From Vibrio diabolicus (GTDB lineage Bacteria; Pseudomonadota; Gammaproteobacteria; Enterobacterales; Vibrionaceae): 64,000 nucleotides of DNA. The stretch's first letter is position 1, and each line of letters opens with the position of its first letter. A program made the translations under genes and the position numbers. The notes below the pieces were generated by a model that was not told where the DNA came from, made no database searches, and was given only the letters and a program-made list of their open reading frames with translations. The stretch covers positions 186,001 to 250,000 of the forward strand of contig CCKK01000023.1 of NCBI GenBank assembly GCA_001048675.1, read 5' to 3'. Below, one piece after another: positions 28,240 through 38,091 of this stretch.

Positions 28240-29697
28240 ATGACAATCCAACATACACAAGACTTAGCTCAGATTCGCGCCATGGTGCCAGAGATGCGCC
28301 GCGTGAAATCCATCCACTTCATCGGTATTGGTGGTGCGGGCATGAGCGGCATTGCAGAAGTGCTGTTGAATGAAGGCTATCAAATCACGGGTTCTGACCT
28401 ATCAGAAAACCCTGTGACAGAGCGTTTAGTATCAAAAGGTGCGACGGTATTTATCGGGCACCAAGCTAGCAATGTTGAAAAAGCCAGTGTGGTTGTGGTT
28501 TCAACCGCTATCAACGAAGAAAACCCAGAAGTGATGGCAGCACGGGAGTTACGTATCCCTATTGTACGTCGTGCTGAGATGCTCGCTGAGTTGATGCGCT
28601 TCCGTCATGGTATTGCCGTTGCGGGCACGCACGGTAAAACGACGACGACGGCACTCGTGACACAAATCTATTCTGAAGCAGGCCTTGATCCAACGTTTGT
28701 AAACGGCGGCTTGGTGAAAAGCGCTGGTACAAATGCTCGTTTAGGCTCGAGTCGTATTCTAATTGCTGAGGCGGATGAGAGCGACGCGTCATTCCTGCAC
28801 CTGCAACCAATGGTAAGTATCGTCACTAATATTGAAGCCGATCATATGGATACTTATGGGGGTGACTTTGAAACGTTAAAGCAAACCTTCATTGATTTTC
28901 TACACAATCTACCGTTCTACGGCCAAGCTATTGTTTGTATTGATGATCCTGTGGTTCGAGAGTTAATCCCACGTATTAGTCGTCAAGTGATTACTTACGG
29001 TTTCTCCGCAGATGCTGACGTACGCATTGAAAACTATCGTCAAGAAGGTCAGCAAGGCAAATTTACGGTAGTACGTAAAGGGCGTGCCAACCTAGATATC
29101 ACTCTGAACATTCCAGGTCGTCACAATGCACTTAATGCGTCGGCTGCGATTGCAGTGGCTACCGAAGATGACATTGAAGACGATGCAATTCTAAAAGCAA
29201 TGGCCGGTACGCAAGGCACGGGACGACGTTTTGATCACCTTGGCGAGTTTGATACTGGTAATGGTCATGCCATGTTAGTGGATGATTACGGACACCACCC
29301 AACAGAAGTTGATGTGACCATTAATGCTGCGCGAAGCGGTTGGCAAGATAAACGTCTCGTTATGATTTTCCAACCACACCGTTATAGCCGTACTCGTGAT
29401 CTATACGATGACTTTGCGAATGTTCTAGAGCAAGTTGATGTATTAATCATGTTGGATGTTTATGCCGCAGGTGAAAAGCCAATTGCAGGAGCTGATGGAC
29501 GTTCATTGTGTCGCACAATTCGCAGTCGAGGTAAGGTAGATCCGATTTTTGTTCCAGAAATCGAGCAATTACCTTCAGTTTTAGCTAACGTTATACAAGA
29601 CGGCGACCTAATCTTAACGCAAGGTGCGGGTGATGTTGGTAAAGTGGCGAAACAACTGGCAGGTCTTGAATTAAATATAAACAAGATGCTTGGTTAA
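28240..29697 (+). CDS. murC: UDP-N-acetylmuramate--L-alanine ligase
   Basis: Adds the first stem-peptide residue. It has 485 residues from the ATG at 28240 (MTIQHTQDLA). A TTG 15 nt upstream is also in frame but less likely. The dinucleotide-like loop is FIGIGGAGMSGIAE and the P-loop is GTHGKTT at 129-135. The C-terminal domain has DDYGHHPTEV. ddlB, which follows murC in E. coli, is absent. Confidence 0.96.
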   Translation: MTIQHTQDLAQIRAMVPEMRRVKSIHFIGIGGAGMSGIAEVLLNEGYQITGSDLSENPVTERLVSKGATVFIGHQASNVEKASVVVVSTAINEENPEVMAARELRIPIVRRAEMLAELMRFRHGIAVAGTHGKTTTTALVTQIYSEAGLDPTFVNGGLVKSAGTNARLGSSRILIAEADESDASFLHLQPMVSIVTNIEADHMDTYGGDFETLKQTFIDFLHNLPFYGQAIVCIDDPVVRELIPRISRQVITYGFSADADVRIENYRQEGQQGKFTVVRKGRANLDITLNIPGRHNALNASAAIAVATEDDIEDDAILKAMAGTQGTGRRFDHLGEFDTGNGHAMLVDDYGHHPTEVDVTINAARSGWQDKRLVMIFQPHRYSRTRDLYDDFANVLEQVDVLIMLDVYAAGEKPIAGADGRSLCRTIRSRGKVDPIFVPEIEQLPSVLANVIQDGDLILTQGAGDVGKVAKQLAGLELNINKMLG

Positions 29698-29780
29698 CAC
29701 AGATTGTTGGTGCGAAGGACAGATAAAGACTCAGATCTCGATTTTGCGTCAATATCATTGTGATTTATTGCTATCAGTGT

Positions 29781-29808
29781 TTGATAGTTTACAAGAGCTC
29801 AGTATAAT
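29781..29808 (+). promoter_or_regulatory. Strong predicted ftsQAZ promoter
   Basis: TTGATA (29781-29786), 16-bp spacer, perfect TATAAT (29803-29808). It lies in the 192-bp gap where other enterics carry ddlB. A near-perfect inverted repeat, GGTTAAAGTC/GACTTTTACC (29814-29835), follows at the expected transcript start. Confidence 0.65.
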
Positions 29809-29889
29809 CCCAAGGTTAAAGTCAAGACTTTTACCTCTGCGTAATTATGTGGGTAAAAAGTACACGACAAAAGTCAGGAAACGAAGACG

Positions 29890-30672
29890 TTGTTGAATAT
29901 TGCACTGAATGACGAGCGACCAAACACGGATAATAACCGTGGTCGCCAAGAGAAAATCTTGGGTGCGTTATTTTTCGTTGTGGTTGTGACCTTAATTAGT
30001 TCTGTTTTGTACTCGGCGATCAGTTGGATGTGGGATGACCAAAGGTTACCTCTCTCCAAAATAGTACTTCAGGGAAAACTGGAGTATGTCCAAGCTGACG
30101 ATGTGCAGGCTGCATTTAGTCGAATAGATCACATCGGTACATTTATGTCTCAGGATATTGATGTATTACAGCAAAGTGTCGAAGCTCTGCCGTGGGTGGC
30201 GCATGCCGCAATCCGAAAGCAGTGGCCGGATACAGTAAAAGTTTTTTTGACAGAGCATCAACCTGAAGCCATTTGGAATGGCAACGAACTGTTAGATAAA
30301 AACGGGTTTGTTTTTGATGGCGATGTGGCTCTGTTACAAGAAGAAAAAGTGAAACTGTACGGACCCAAAGACAGCGGACCAGAAGTCTTACAGACTTACC
30401 GTGATTTGAGTCCTAAGTTTCAGCAATTGGGTTTAGCGATATCGTCTCTGGTATTAAACGAGCGACGAGCTTGGCAAATCATCCTTGATAACGGTATTCG
30501 ATTAGAGCTCGGTAAAGAGTCTCTTCTTGAGCGTATAGAGCGATTTTTTAAGCTCTATAACAAGCTTGGCAGTGACACGCAAAGAATCAGTTATATCGAT
30601 CTTAGGTACGATACAGGAGCCGCAGTTGGTTGGTTTCCTGAACAAGAGTTAGAAGAGAGTACAGATGACTAA
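29890..30672 (+). CDS. ftsQ: Cell division protein FtsQ
   Basis: Bitopic divisome scaffold that recruits FtsB/FtsL. It has 260 residues or one fewer. Two adjacent TTG codons (29890 and 29893) are the only plausible starts, preceded by an AGGAAAC site. The membrane helix is at about 23-45. The POTRA domain begins at LSKIVLQGKLEYV, followed by the FtsQ beta domain. It overlaps ftsA by 8 nt. Confidence 0.92.
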   Translation: MLNIALNDERPNTDNNRGRQEKILGALFFVVVVTLISSVLYSAISWMWDDQRLPLSKIVLQGKLEYVQADDVQAAFSRIDHIGTFMSQDIDVLQQSVEALPWVAHAAIRKQWPDTVKVFLTEHQPEAIWNGNELLDKNGFVFDGDVALLQEEKVKLYGPKDSGPEVLQTYRDLSPKFQQLGLAISSLVLNERRAWQIILDNGIRLELGKESLLERIERFFKLYNKLGSDTQRISYIDLRYDTGAAVGWFPEQELEESTDD

Positions 30673-31927
30673 GGCCGCTGATGACAACATTATTGTTGGT
30701 CTTGATATAGGCACTGCAACCGTATCGGCTCTAGTGGGTGAGGTTCTACCAGACGGTCAAATTAATATTATTGGCGCAGGTAGTAGCCCTTCACGTGGCA
30801 TGGATAAAGGTGGCGTGAATGACTTGGAGTCGGTTGTAAAATCAGTACAACGTGCAATTGATCAAGCTGAATTGATGGCCGAGTGCCAGATCAGCCGAGT
30901 CTTCATTTCGTTGTCTGGTAAGCATATCGCAAGCCGAATTGAAAAAGGTATGGGCACGATTTCAGATGAAGAAGTGTCTCAAGAAGACATGGATCGCGCT
31001 ATCCATACCGCAAAATCGATTAAAATCGGTGATGAACAGCGAATCCTTCATGTGATTCCGCAAGAGTTCACCATTGATTACCAAGAGGGAATCAAAAATC
31101 CGCTTGGTTTATCTGGGGTAAGAATGGAAGTAAGTGTCCACCTTATCTCATGCCATAATGACATGGCACGCAATATTATTAAGGCGGTAGAACGATGCGG
31201 CCTTAAAGTAGAGCAACTCGTATTTTCTGGGCTTGCTGCAAGTAATGCAGTAATCACCGAGGATGAAAGAGAGCTTGGAGTTTGTGTGGTGGATATTGGC
31301 GCCGGCACGATGGATGTGGCCATCTGGACTGGCGGTGCGTTACGTCACACAGAAGTATTTTCGTACGCAGGAAATGCTGTAACCAGCGATATTGCTTTTG
31401 CTTTTGGTACGCCAGTGAGCGATGCTGAAGAAATAAAAGTTAAATATGGCTGTGCTTTGAGTGAACTGGTCAGTAAGGATGACACGGTTAATGTACCAAG
31501 CGTAGGTGGGCGACCATCACGTAGTTTGCAACGTCAAACGTTGTCAGAAGTGATTGAGCCACGCTACTCTGAGCTTATGGGACTGGTTAACCAAACTATT
31601 GACTCTGTACAAGCGAAATTGCGCGAAGAGGGTATAAAGCACCATCTAGCTGCGGGAGTTGTACTCACCGGCGGTGCTGCGCAAATGGACGGAGTGATAG
31701 AATGTGCGGAACGCGTATTCCGCAATCAAGTAAGGGTCGGCAAACCGCTCGAAGTCAGCGGATTAACTGACTATGTAAAAGAGCCGTACCATTCTACGGC
31801 AGTTGGATTACTTCATTACGCAAGAGACATGCAGTCTAGCGACGATAGCGATTATAATGAACCTAAACGCTCATCTGTTACTGGCTTTTTCGATAAATTG
31901 CGTAACTGGATACAAAAAGAGTTTTAA
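30665..31927 (+). CDS. ftsA: Cell division protein FtsA
   Basis: Actin-like ATPase that tethers FtsZ to the membrane. It has 420 residues. The phosphate-1 loop is VGLDIGTATVSALVGE, and phosphate-2 is VVDIGAGTMDVA. The adenosine loop is VLTGGAAQMDG. The C-terminal amphipathic membrane-targeting helix is FFDKLRNWIQKEF. Confidence 0.97.
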   Translation: MTKAADDNIIVGLDIGTATVSALVGEVLPDGQINIIGAGSSPSRGMDKGGVNDLESVVKSVQRAIDQAELMAECQISRVFISLSGKHIASRIEKGMGTISDEEVSQEDMDRAIHTAKSIKIGDEQRILHVIPQEFTIDYQEGIKNPLGLSGVRMEVSVHLISCHNDMARNIIKAVERCGLKVEQLVFSGLAASNAVITEDERELGVCVVDIGAGTMDVAIWTGGALRHTEVFSYAGNAVTSDIAFAFGTPVSDAEEIKVKYGCALSELVSKDDTVNVPSVGGRPSRSLQRQTLSEVIEPRYSELMGLVNQTIDSVQAKLREEGIKHHLAAGVVLTGGAAQMDGVIECAERVFRNQVRVGKPLEVSGLTDYVKEPYHSTAVGLLHYARDMQSSDDSDYNEPKRSSVTGFFDKLRNWIQKEF

Positions 31928-31957
31928 CCTGAGTTGCAGGATAAACGGAGACAACAC

Positions 31958-33196
31958 ATGTTTGAACCGATGATGGAAATGTCTGACGATGCAGTAATCA
32001 AGGTCGTTGGGGTTGGTGGCGGCGGTGGTAACGCCGTTGAACACATGGTGCGTGAATCCATCGAAGGTGTGGAATTCATCAGCGTCAACACTGATGCGCA
32101 AGCACTTCGTAAGACAAGCGTTGGCAATGTTATTCAGATCGGTGGCGATATCACCAAAGGTCTGGGTGCAGGTGCTAATCCACAGGTTGGCCGTGACGCA
32201 GCTCTCGAAGACAGAGATAGAATTAAAGATTCCCTAACTGGCGCCGATATGGTGTTTATCGCAGCTGGTATGGGTGGCGGTACAGGTACTGGTGCAGCAC
32301 CTGTTATTGCTGAAGTAGCTAAAGAGCTTGGCATTCTAACTGTCGCGGTAGTAACAAAACCGTTCAGCTTTGAAGGCAAAAAGCGTTTGGCGTTCGCTGA
32401 GCAAGGTATCGATGAGCTGTCTAAGCACGTTGACTCTTTGATTACGATTCCAAACGAAAAGCTGCTTAAAGTACTTGGCCGTGGTGTCACGCTACTGGAA
32501 GCTTTTGCAAGTGCGAACGACGTTCTTAAGAACGCAGTTCAAGGCATTGCAGAGCTAATTACTCGCCCTGGCATGATCAACGTCGACTTTGCGGACGTAA
32601 GAACAGTAATGTCTGAAATGGGTCACGCGATGATGGGCAGCGGTATTGCTAAAGGCGAAGATCGTGCTGAAGAAGCGGCTGAAATGGCAATTTCTAGCCC
32701 ACTTCTGGAAGACATCGATCTAGCGGGCGCTCGTGGTGTTCTTGTCAATATTACTGCAGGTCTGGATATGCGTCTTGACGAGTTTGAGACGGTTGGTAAT
32801 ACAGTGAAAGCATTTGCTTCTGACAATGCAACTGTTGTTATCGGTACCTCTCTAGACCCAGATATGACTGATGAAATCCGCGTAACAGTTGTGGCGACAG
32901 GTATTGGCAATGAGAAAAAGCCAGATATCACGCTAGTTGCGGGTGGTAAAGCGAAAGTGGCTCCGACGCCGCAGGCTCAACCACAACAGCAAGCGGCGGC
33001 AACGCAAGCTGAAGAGAAACCGGCACAAACCTTGCAAAATAATCAAGTGCAAGAGAAGCCACAGGTAACTCCTCAGCCTACAAATACAGTTTCTTCTTCT
33101 CCAGCATCGTCGAGCCAAAGCTCTGCGGCTCCGAAGCAAGAGAAGGAAAGTGGTTATTTAGATATCCCGGCATTTTTGCGTCGTCAGGCTGATTAA
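31958..33196 (+). CDS. ftsZ: Cell division protein FtsZ
   Basis: Tubulin-like GTPase that forms the Z-ring. It has 412 residues from the ATG at 31958 (MFEPMMEMSDD), preceded by a CGGAG site. The TTG at 31934 would add eight unconserved residues. The GTP signature GGGTGTG is at 106-112. The T7 loop region has NVDFADVRTVMSEMG. The linker (about 320-395) is rich in Gln, Pro and Ala. The conserved C-terminal peptide YLDIPAFLRRQAD binds FtsA and ZipA. Confidence 0.98.
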   Translation: MFEPMMEMSDDAVIKVVGVGGGGGNAVEHMVRESIEGVEFISVNTDAQALRKTSVGNVIQIGGDITKGLGAGANPQVGRDAALEDRDRIKDSLTGADMVFIAAGMGGGTGTGAAPVIAEVAKELGILTVAVVTKPFSFEGKKRLAFAEQGIDELSKHVDSLITIPNEKLLKVLGRGVTLLEAFASANDVLKNAVQGIAELITRPGMINVDFADVRTVMSEMGHAMMGSGIAKGEDRAEEAAEMAISSPLLEDIDLAGARGVLVNITAGLDMRLDEFETVGNTVKAFASDNATVVIGTSLDPDMTDEIRVTVVATGIGNEKKPDITLVAGGKAKVAPTPQAQPQQQAAATQAEEKPAQTLQNNQVQEKPQVTPQPTNTVSSSPASSSQSSAAPKQEKESGYLDIPAFLRRQAD

Positions 33197-33212
33197 TCTT
33201 TAATCCATAAAT

Positions 33213-33240
33213 TTGACATGGCTCAAAATTATGGTAGCAT
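33213..33240 (+). promoter_or_regulatory. Probable lpxC promoter
   Basis: Perfect TTGACA (33213-33218), 16-bp spacer, TAGCAT (33235-33240), in the ftsZ-lpxC gap. Confidence 0.6.
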
Positions 33241-33297
33241 TCACGGTCGACGTTACAGACGGCCGTGTTTTGTAGCAAATTTTTGAGAGGCAAGCAG

Positions 33298-34215
33298 ATG
33301 ATCAGACAACGTACTCTGAAAGAAATAGTGAAAACAACTGGTGTGGGCCTCCACTCTGGTCGTAAAGTCACGCTTACTCTGCGCCCGGCTGCTGCAAATA
33401 CAGGTATCATTTACCGTCGTACAGATGTAAACCCACCTGTAGATTTTCCAGCTGATCCAGCTTCTGTTCGTGACACCATGCTATGTACTGCTTTGGTAAA
33501 CGACGAAGGTGTGCGTATTTCAACTGTAGAGCACTTGAATGCGGCACTTGCTGGTATGGGCATCGACAACATTGTTGTCGAAGTAGACGCACCTGAAATT
33601 CCAATTATGGATGGTAGTGCTAGCCCATTTGTATACTTGCTACAACAAGCAGGTATCGAAACGCAAAATGCGCCAAAACGTTTCATCCGTATTAAAAAGC
33701 CAGTTCGTTTTGAAGATGGCGATAAATGGGCAGAGTTTGTACCATTTAACGGCTTCCGCATGGACTTCGAAATTGAATTTAATCACCCTGCTATTGAGTC
33801 AGACGAACAGCGCTTGCTGTTTGATTTCTCTTCAAAAGGCTTCGTTCGTGAAATTTCTCGTGCACGTACGTTTGGCTTTATGCGTGATATCGAATATCTA
33901 CAATCTCAAAACCTAGTATTGGGTGGTAGTTTCGACAATGCTATCGTATTGGATGATTACCGTATTCTTAACGAAGAAGGTCTACGCTTTGAAAATGAGT
34001 TTGTGACTCACAAAGTGTTGGATGCGATTGGTGATCTTTACATGTGTGGTCACCCAATCATCGGTGAATTTCGCGCCTTTAAATCGGGTCACGGTTTGAA
34101 CAACCAACTTCTGCGAGCAGTTCTTGCTGATCAGGAAGCGTGGGAGTGGACTACATTCGAAGAAGAAGTCGGCTCACCAGTAGCATTCGCTGAACCAAAT
34201 ATGGTGCTTGCGTAA
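33298..34215 (+). CDS. lpxC: UDP-3-O-acyl-N-acetylglucosamine deacetylase
   Basis: Zn-dependent deacetylase, the committed step of lipid A synthesis. It has 305 residues from the ATG at 33298 (MIRQRTLKEI), behind a GAGAGG site. An in-frame TTG-type start upstream is not conserved. The zinc ligand H79 is in STVEHLNAAL. The second zinc motif is in THKVLDAIGDL, and the catalytic His is in SGHGLNNQL. The C-terminus ends PNMVLA. Confidence 0.97.
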   Translation: MIRQRTLKEIVKTTGVGLHSGRKVTLTLRPAAANTGIIYRRTDVNPPVDFPADPASVRDTMLCTALVNDEGVRISTVEHLNAALAGMGIDNIVVEVDAPEIPIMDGSASPFVYLLQQAGIETQNAPKRFIRIKKPVRFEDGDKWAEFVPFNGFRMDFEIEFNHPAIESDEQRLLFDFSSKGFVREISRARTFGFMRDIEYLQSQNLVLGGSFDNAIVLDDYRILNEEGLRFENEFVTHKVLDAIGDLYMCGHPIIGEFRAFKSGHGLNNQLLRAVLADQEAWEWTTFEEEVGSPVAFAEPNMVLA

Positions 34216-34235
34216 ATACTCGGCATTAAAATTAA

Positions 34236-34264
34236 TAAAAACCAGGCTTATGCCTGGTTTTTTG
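34236..34264 (+). terminator. Terminator at the end of the dcw-lpxC region
   Basis: Hairpin AAAAACCAGGC/GCCTGGTTTTT with a TTAT loop and a T-run. Confidence 0.85.
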
Positions 34265-34328
34265 CTATTTGGCTTTAATCTTGGGCTTATTAATAGCATT
34301 CGAGCTTTTCAGCATATTGAAATAACGA

Positions 34329-34787
34329 TCACTTACGGTCTTTCTTTTCTGCCATATCGGCCAATCGCTTTAAACGCTCTTGAATTTTAGGCGGTGCCAT
34401 GTCGGCAATCGTCATCAATGACTTTGCTGCAGATTCTGTTAATGGTGGACGTTTAGGTCTGTCGTCTTGTTCGAAACGATTTCGGTATAATGATGGATTG
34501 ATCCTCACTTCAACGCTCATCAGTTTGGCAAAGCCTTGAGTACGAAGTTTATTTAGGATCATGAGGCGATCGTAATCGATCTTCATTTTGATCGCGGCAC
34601 TAGAAACATCGATCAATAGGTGGCCGTTACGAACATTCGCCACCCGGCAATGATCGGCCGTCCCTTTGGGTAAGATCTCTTGCAAAGCTTGGTTAAGCTG
34701 TAAGATTTCTCCAGCATGTTCTTGAATCTGCTTGAACTGTGACTCAGCAATAACATCTTCAGTCGAGGTTGGACGGTGATCACGCAT
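34329..34787 (-). CDS. dciA: DciA-type DnaB helicase loader, DUF721 family
   Basis: DciA is the ancestral bacterial replicative helicase operator or loader, used where DnaC is absent. It has 152 residues. The N-terminal KH-like DUF721 domain (about 20-115) shows NQALQEILP, HCRVANVRNGHLLIDV and YDRLMILNKLR. The C-terminal tail is charged and probably disordered. In Vibrio cholerae the characterised DciA gene sits at this same place beside lpxC and secA (recalled from the literature, not checked). It is transcribed towards lpxC. Confidence 0.85.
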   Translation of the reverse strand: MRDHRPTSTEDVIAESQFKQIQEHAGEILQLNQALQEILPKGTADHCRVANVRNGHLLIDVSSAAIKMKIDYDRLMILNKLRTQGFAKLMSVEVRINPSLYRNRFEQDDRPKRPPLTESAAKSLMTIADMAPPKIQERLKRLADMAEKKDRK

Positions 34788-35195
34788 AGGTAAAATCTAA
34801 TTTTGTTGAGATATCAGCTATTCTAGAGCAGCTTTCTATCAAGGTATAGTTTACATTAACGTCTTTCGCTTCAGTTTTACAATGTAGCAAGGTAAAAAGC
34901 AAAGTCTACTCTGAATAGATTACACATATTGTGGTATGCAATATCGTCTAATCAGTCACCACTTTAAGTAAAAACTTCAGAGTGCTTCAAACAAATACGT
35001 CTATTTATGGTTGTATCGATGAAAAATCCTTACACTAAGCCACATTGTTTCGAAACTTAGCCTTGAAATATGGATGTTTGAACTCAATATCTTTGATAAA
35101 TGATTTATCTCAGTATTCTTAGTTCCAAACTGGCAGAGACTGAAGGCATTATGAGTAGATCGGGAACGGTCTGATTAAAGAGAGATTCACGAAAA
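34788..35195. other. Intergenic dciA-secA region, no convincing gene
   Basis: 408 bp of AT-rich DNA between divergent dciA and secA. No secM-like ORF with signal peptide and arrest motif is visible. A 17-codon ORF (35007-35060) lacks a ribosome site. A weak stem AGATC/GGTCT lies about 30 nt before the secA start. I could not identify a clear promoter. Confidence 0.5.
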
Positions 35196-37925
35196 ATGAT
35201 AACTAAGCTACTGACAAAAGTGATTGGCAGTCGCAACGACCGAACACTGCGCCGCCTTAGAAAAATTGTAAAAGAAATTAATAACTACGAGCCAACATTC
35301 GAAGCTCTAAGTGATGAAGAGTTAAAAGCAAAGACGGTTGAGTTCCGTGAGCGCCTAGAGAAAGGTGAAACTCTTGATAAACTACTTCCTGAAGCTTTTG
35401 CTACGGTTCGTGAGGCATCTAAGCGTGTCTACGGCATGCGTCACTTCGACGTTCAGCTTATCGGTGGTATGGTTCTAAATGCGGGTCAAATTGCGGAGAT
35501 GCGTACAGGTGAAGGTAAAACGCTGACTGCAACGCTTCCTGCTTACTTAAATGCTCTTGCTGGTAAAGGCGTTCACATCGTAACAGTGAACGATTATCTA
35601 GCTAAACGTGATGCTGAGACGAACCGCCCTCTATTTGAATTTTTAGGTATGACCGTTGGCGTAAACGTGCCAAACATGCCTCCTCAAGAGAAAAAAGAAG
35701 CGTACCAAGCTGACATTCTATACGGAACCAACAATGAATTTGGTTTTGACTACCTTCGTGACAATATGGCTTTCCGTAGCGAAGACCGTGTACAGCGTGA
35801 TCGCTTCTTTGCAGTTGTCGATGAGGTAGACTCAATCCTAATTGATGAAGCTCGTACTCCTTTGATCATTTCTGGTCCTGCTGAAGATAGCTCTGAACTA
35901 TACACTCGAATCAACCTTTTGATCCCGCATCTGAAAAAGCAAGATAAAGAAGACTCTGAAGAATACCGTGGTGATGGTCACTACACTGTTGATGAAAAGT
36001 CAAAGCAAGTATACCTAACTGAAACGGGTCAAGAATACGTTGAAGAACTGTTGGTGAAAAACGGTCTGATGGAGGAAGGGGATACACTTTACTCTCCGGC
36101 TAACATCAGCATGTTGCATCACGTGAATGCTGCTTTGCGTGCTCATGTGTTATTCGAGCGTAACGTTGATTACATCGTTACTGATGAAGGCGAAGTGGTC
36201 ATCGTTGATGAACACACTGGTCGTACAATGCCAGGTCGTCGTTGGTCTGAAGGTCTTCACCAAGCAGTAGAAGCGAAAGAAGGCGTTAAGATCCAAAACG
36301 AAAACCAAACTTTGGCTTCTATTACCTTCCAGAACTACTTCCGTTTATACGAAAAACTGTCAGGTATGACAGGTACAGCGGATACTGAAGCGTTCGAATT
36401 CCAGTCTATCTATGGTTTGGAAACGGTGGTTATCCCAACCAACAAGCCGATGATTCGTAACGATATGCCAGATGTGGTTTACCGTACTGAAGCAGAGAAG
36501 TTTGCGGCAATCATTGAAGATATTAAAGAGCGTGTTGCCAAAGGGCAGCCAACGCTTGTTGGTACTGTGTCGATTGAAAAGTCAGAACTTCTTTCTAACG
36601 CATTGAAGAAGGCTAAGATCAAACACAACGTATTGAACGCGAAATTCCATGAGAAAGAAGCGGAAATTGTTGCTGAAGCGGGTATGCCTGGTGCGGTAAC
36701 TATCGCGACCAACATGGCCGGTCGTGGTACGGACATTGTGCTTGGCGGTAGCTGGCAATCAAAAGTTGAAGCTTTAGAGAACCCAACTCAAGAGCAAATC
36801 GATGCGATTAAAGCAGAGTGGAAAGTGGTGCATGACCAAGTGCTAGAAGCTGGTGGTCTACATATCATTGGTACTGAGCGACACGAATCTCGCCGTATTG
36901 ATAACCAGCTACGTGGTCGTTCTGGTCGTCAAGGTGATGCGGGTTCATCGCGCTTCTACCTATCTATGGAAGACTCTTTGCTACGTATTTTCACTTCTGA
37001 TCGTATGGCGAGCCTTATTCAAAGTGGTATGGAAGAAGGTGAAGCTATTGAATCGAAAATGCTTTCTCGCTCAATTGAAAAAGCACAGCGCAAAGTGGAA
37101 GGTCGTAACTTTGATATCCGTAAGCAGCTGCTTGAATACGATGATGTAGCGAACGATCAACGTAAGGTTGTCTACGAACTGCGTGACGAGTTAATGAACG
37201 TTGAAGACATCAGCGGCATGATCGAGCAAAACCGTGAAGATGTGCTAACAGCGGTTATTGATGAGTACATTCCACCACAGTCACTAGAAGATATGTGGGA
37301 TGTTGAAGGTCTACAAGAGCGCTTGAAAGCGGACTTCGATCTTGATGCGCCAGTGAAACAATGGCTTGAAGAAGACGACAAGCTTTACGAAGAAGCATTA
37401 CGTGAAAAGATCATCAACCTAGCCGTTGAAGTGTACAAAGAGAAAGAGGAAGTGGTGGGTGCACAAGTGCTTCGCAACTTCGAAAAATCGGTCATGCTTC
37501 AGACTCTGGATACGCTTTGGAAAGAGCATTTGGCTGCGATGGATCACTTGCGTCAAGGTATCCATTTACGCGGTTACGCACAGAAGAACCCAAAACAAGA
37601 ATACAAACGTGAGTCGTTTGAACTGTTTGAGGGTCTACTAGAAGCGCTGAAAACAGACGTTATTACTGTTCTATCTCGTGTTCGCGTTCAGCAACAAGAA
37701 GAAGTTGAACGTATGGAAGAACAGCGTCGTGCGCAAGCTGAAGAAGCCGCTCGTCGTGCGCAAGCGCAACACGCTGCAGCACAAAATCCGCTTTCTGAAG
37801 GCGAAGAATCTGAAGAAGGTTCAAATCAACCAATGGTACGTGATGAACGTAAAGTAGGTCGTAATGAACCTTGCCCTTGTGGCAGTGGCAAGAAGTACAA
37901 ACAGTGCCACGGCAAAATCGACTAA
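35196..37925 (+). CDS. secA: Preprotein translocase ATPase SecA
   Basis: Motor of the Sec pathway, pushing preproteins through SecYEG. It has 909 residues. Walker A is RTGEGKT (103-109). The DEVD box is in VVDEVDSILIDEARTPL. The preprotein crosslinking domain and helical scaffold follow. The C-terminal zinc site for SecB is C893, C895, C904 and H905 in CPCGSGKKYKQCHG. The acidic, Gln-rich linker before it is normal. Confidence 0.98.
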   Translation: MITKLLTKVIGSRNDRTLRRLRKIVKEINNYEPTFEALSDEELKAKTVEFRERLEKGETLDKLLPEAFATVREASKRVYGMRHFDVQLIGGMVLNAGQIAEMRTGEGKTLTATLPAYLNALAGKGVHIVTVNDYLAKRDAETNRPLFEFLGMTVGVNVPNMPPQEKKEAYQADILYGTNNEFGFDYLRDNMAFRSEDRVQRDRFFAVVDEVDSILIDEARTPLIISGPAEDSSELYTRINLLIPHLKKQDKEDSEEYRGDGHYTVDEKSKQVYLTETGQEYVEELLVKNGLMEEGDTLYSPANISMLHHVNAALRAHVLFERNVDYIVTDEGEVVIVDEHTGRTMPGRRWSEGLHQAVEAKEGVKIQNENQTLASITFQNYFRLYEKLSGMTGTADTEAFEFQSIYGLETVVIPTNKPMIRNDMPDVVYRTEAEKFAAIIEDIKERVAKGQPTLVGTVSIEKSELLSNALKKAKIKHNVLNAKFHEKEAEIVAEAGMPGAVTIATNMAGRGTDIVLGGSWQSKVEALENPTQEQIDAIKAEWKVVHDQVLEAGGLHIIGTERHESRRIDNQLRGRSGRQGDAGSSRFYLSMEDSLLRIFTSDRMASLIQSGMEEGEAIESKMLSRSIEKAQRKVEGRNFDIRKQLLEYDDVANDQRKVVYELRDELMNVEDISGMIEQNREDVLTAVIDEYIPPQSLEDMWDVEGLQERLKADFDLDAPVKQWLEEDDKLYEEALREKIINLAVEVYKEKEEVVGAQVLRNFEKSVMLQTLDTLWKEHLAAMDHLRQGIHLRGYAQKNPKQEYKRESFELFEGLLEALKTDVITVLSRVRVQQQEEVERMEEQRRAQAEEAARRAQAQHAAAQNPLSEGEESEEGSNQPMVRDERKVGRNEPCPCGSGKKYKQCHGKID

Positions 37926-37947
37926 TCTGTTAGTCGGATTATTTATC

Positions 37948-37976
37948 AAAGAGTCGCTTAGGCGACTCTTTTTTTA
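37948..37976 (+). terminator. Terminator of secA
   Basis: Stem AGAGTCGC/GCGACTCT around TTAG, followed by a T-run. Confidence 0.85.
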
Positions 37977-38091
37977 AATAAATTCTTTGGCTATCAAATT
38001 CCATAAGTTTGATAGGTCAGAAAGTTTTTGAGATGTAGAAGCTCGTTGTCACAATAGCAAAGTACAACGGTCTTGAGAGTTAGGAATCCCC

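Noticed and set aside
35007..35060. 17-codon ORF before secA as a SecM-like leader
   Set aside because: It has no ribosome site, no signal peptide and no recognisable arrest motif.
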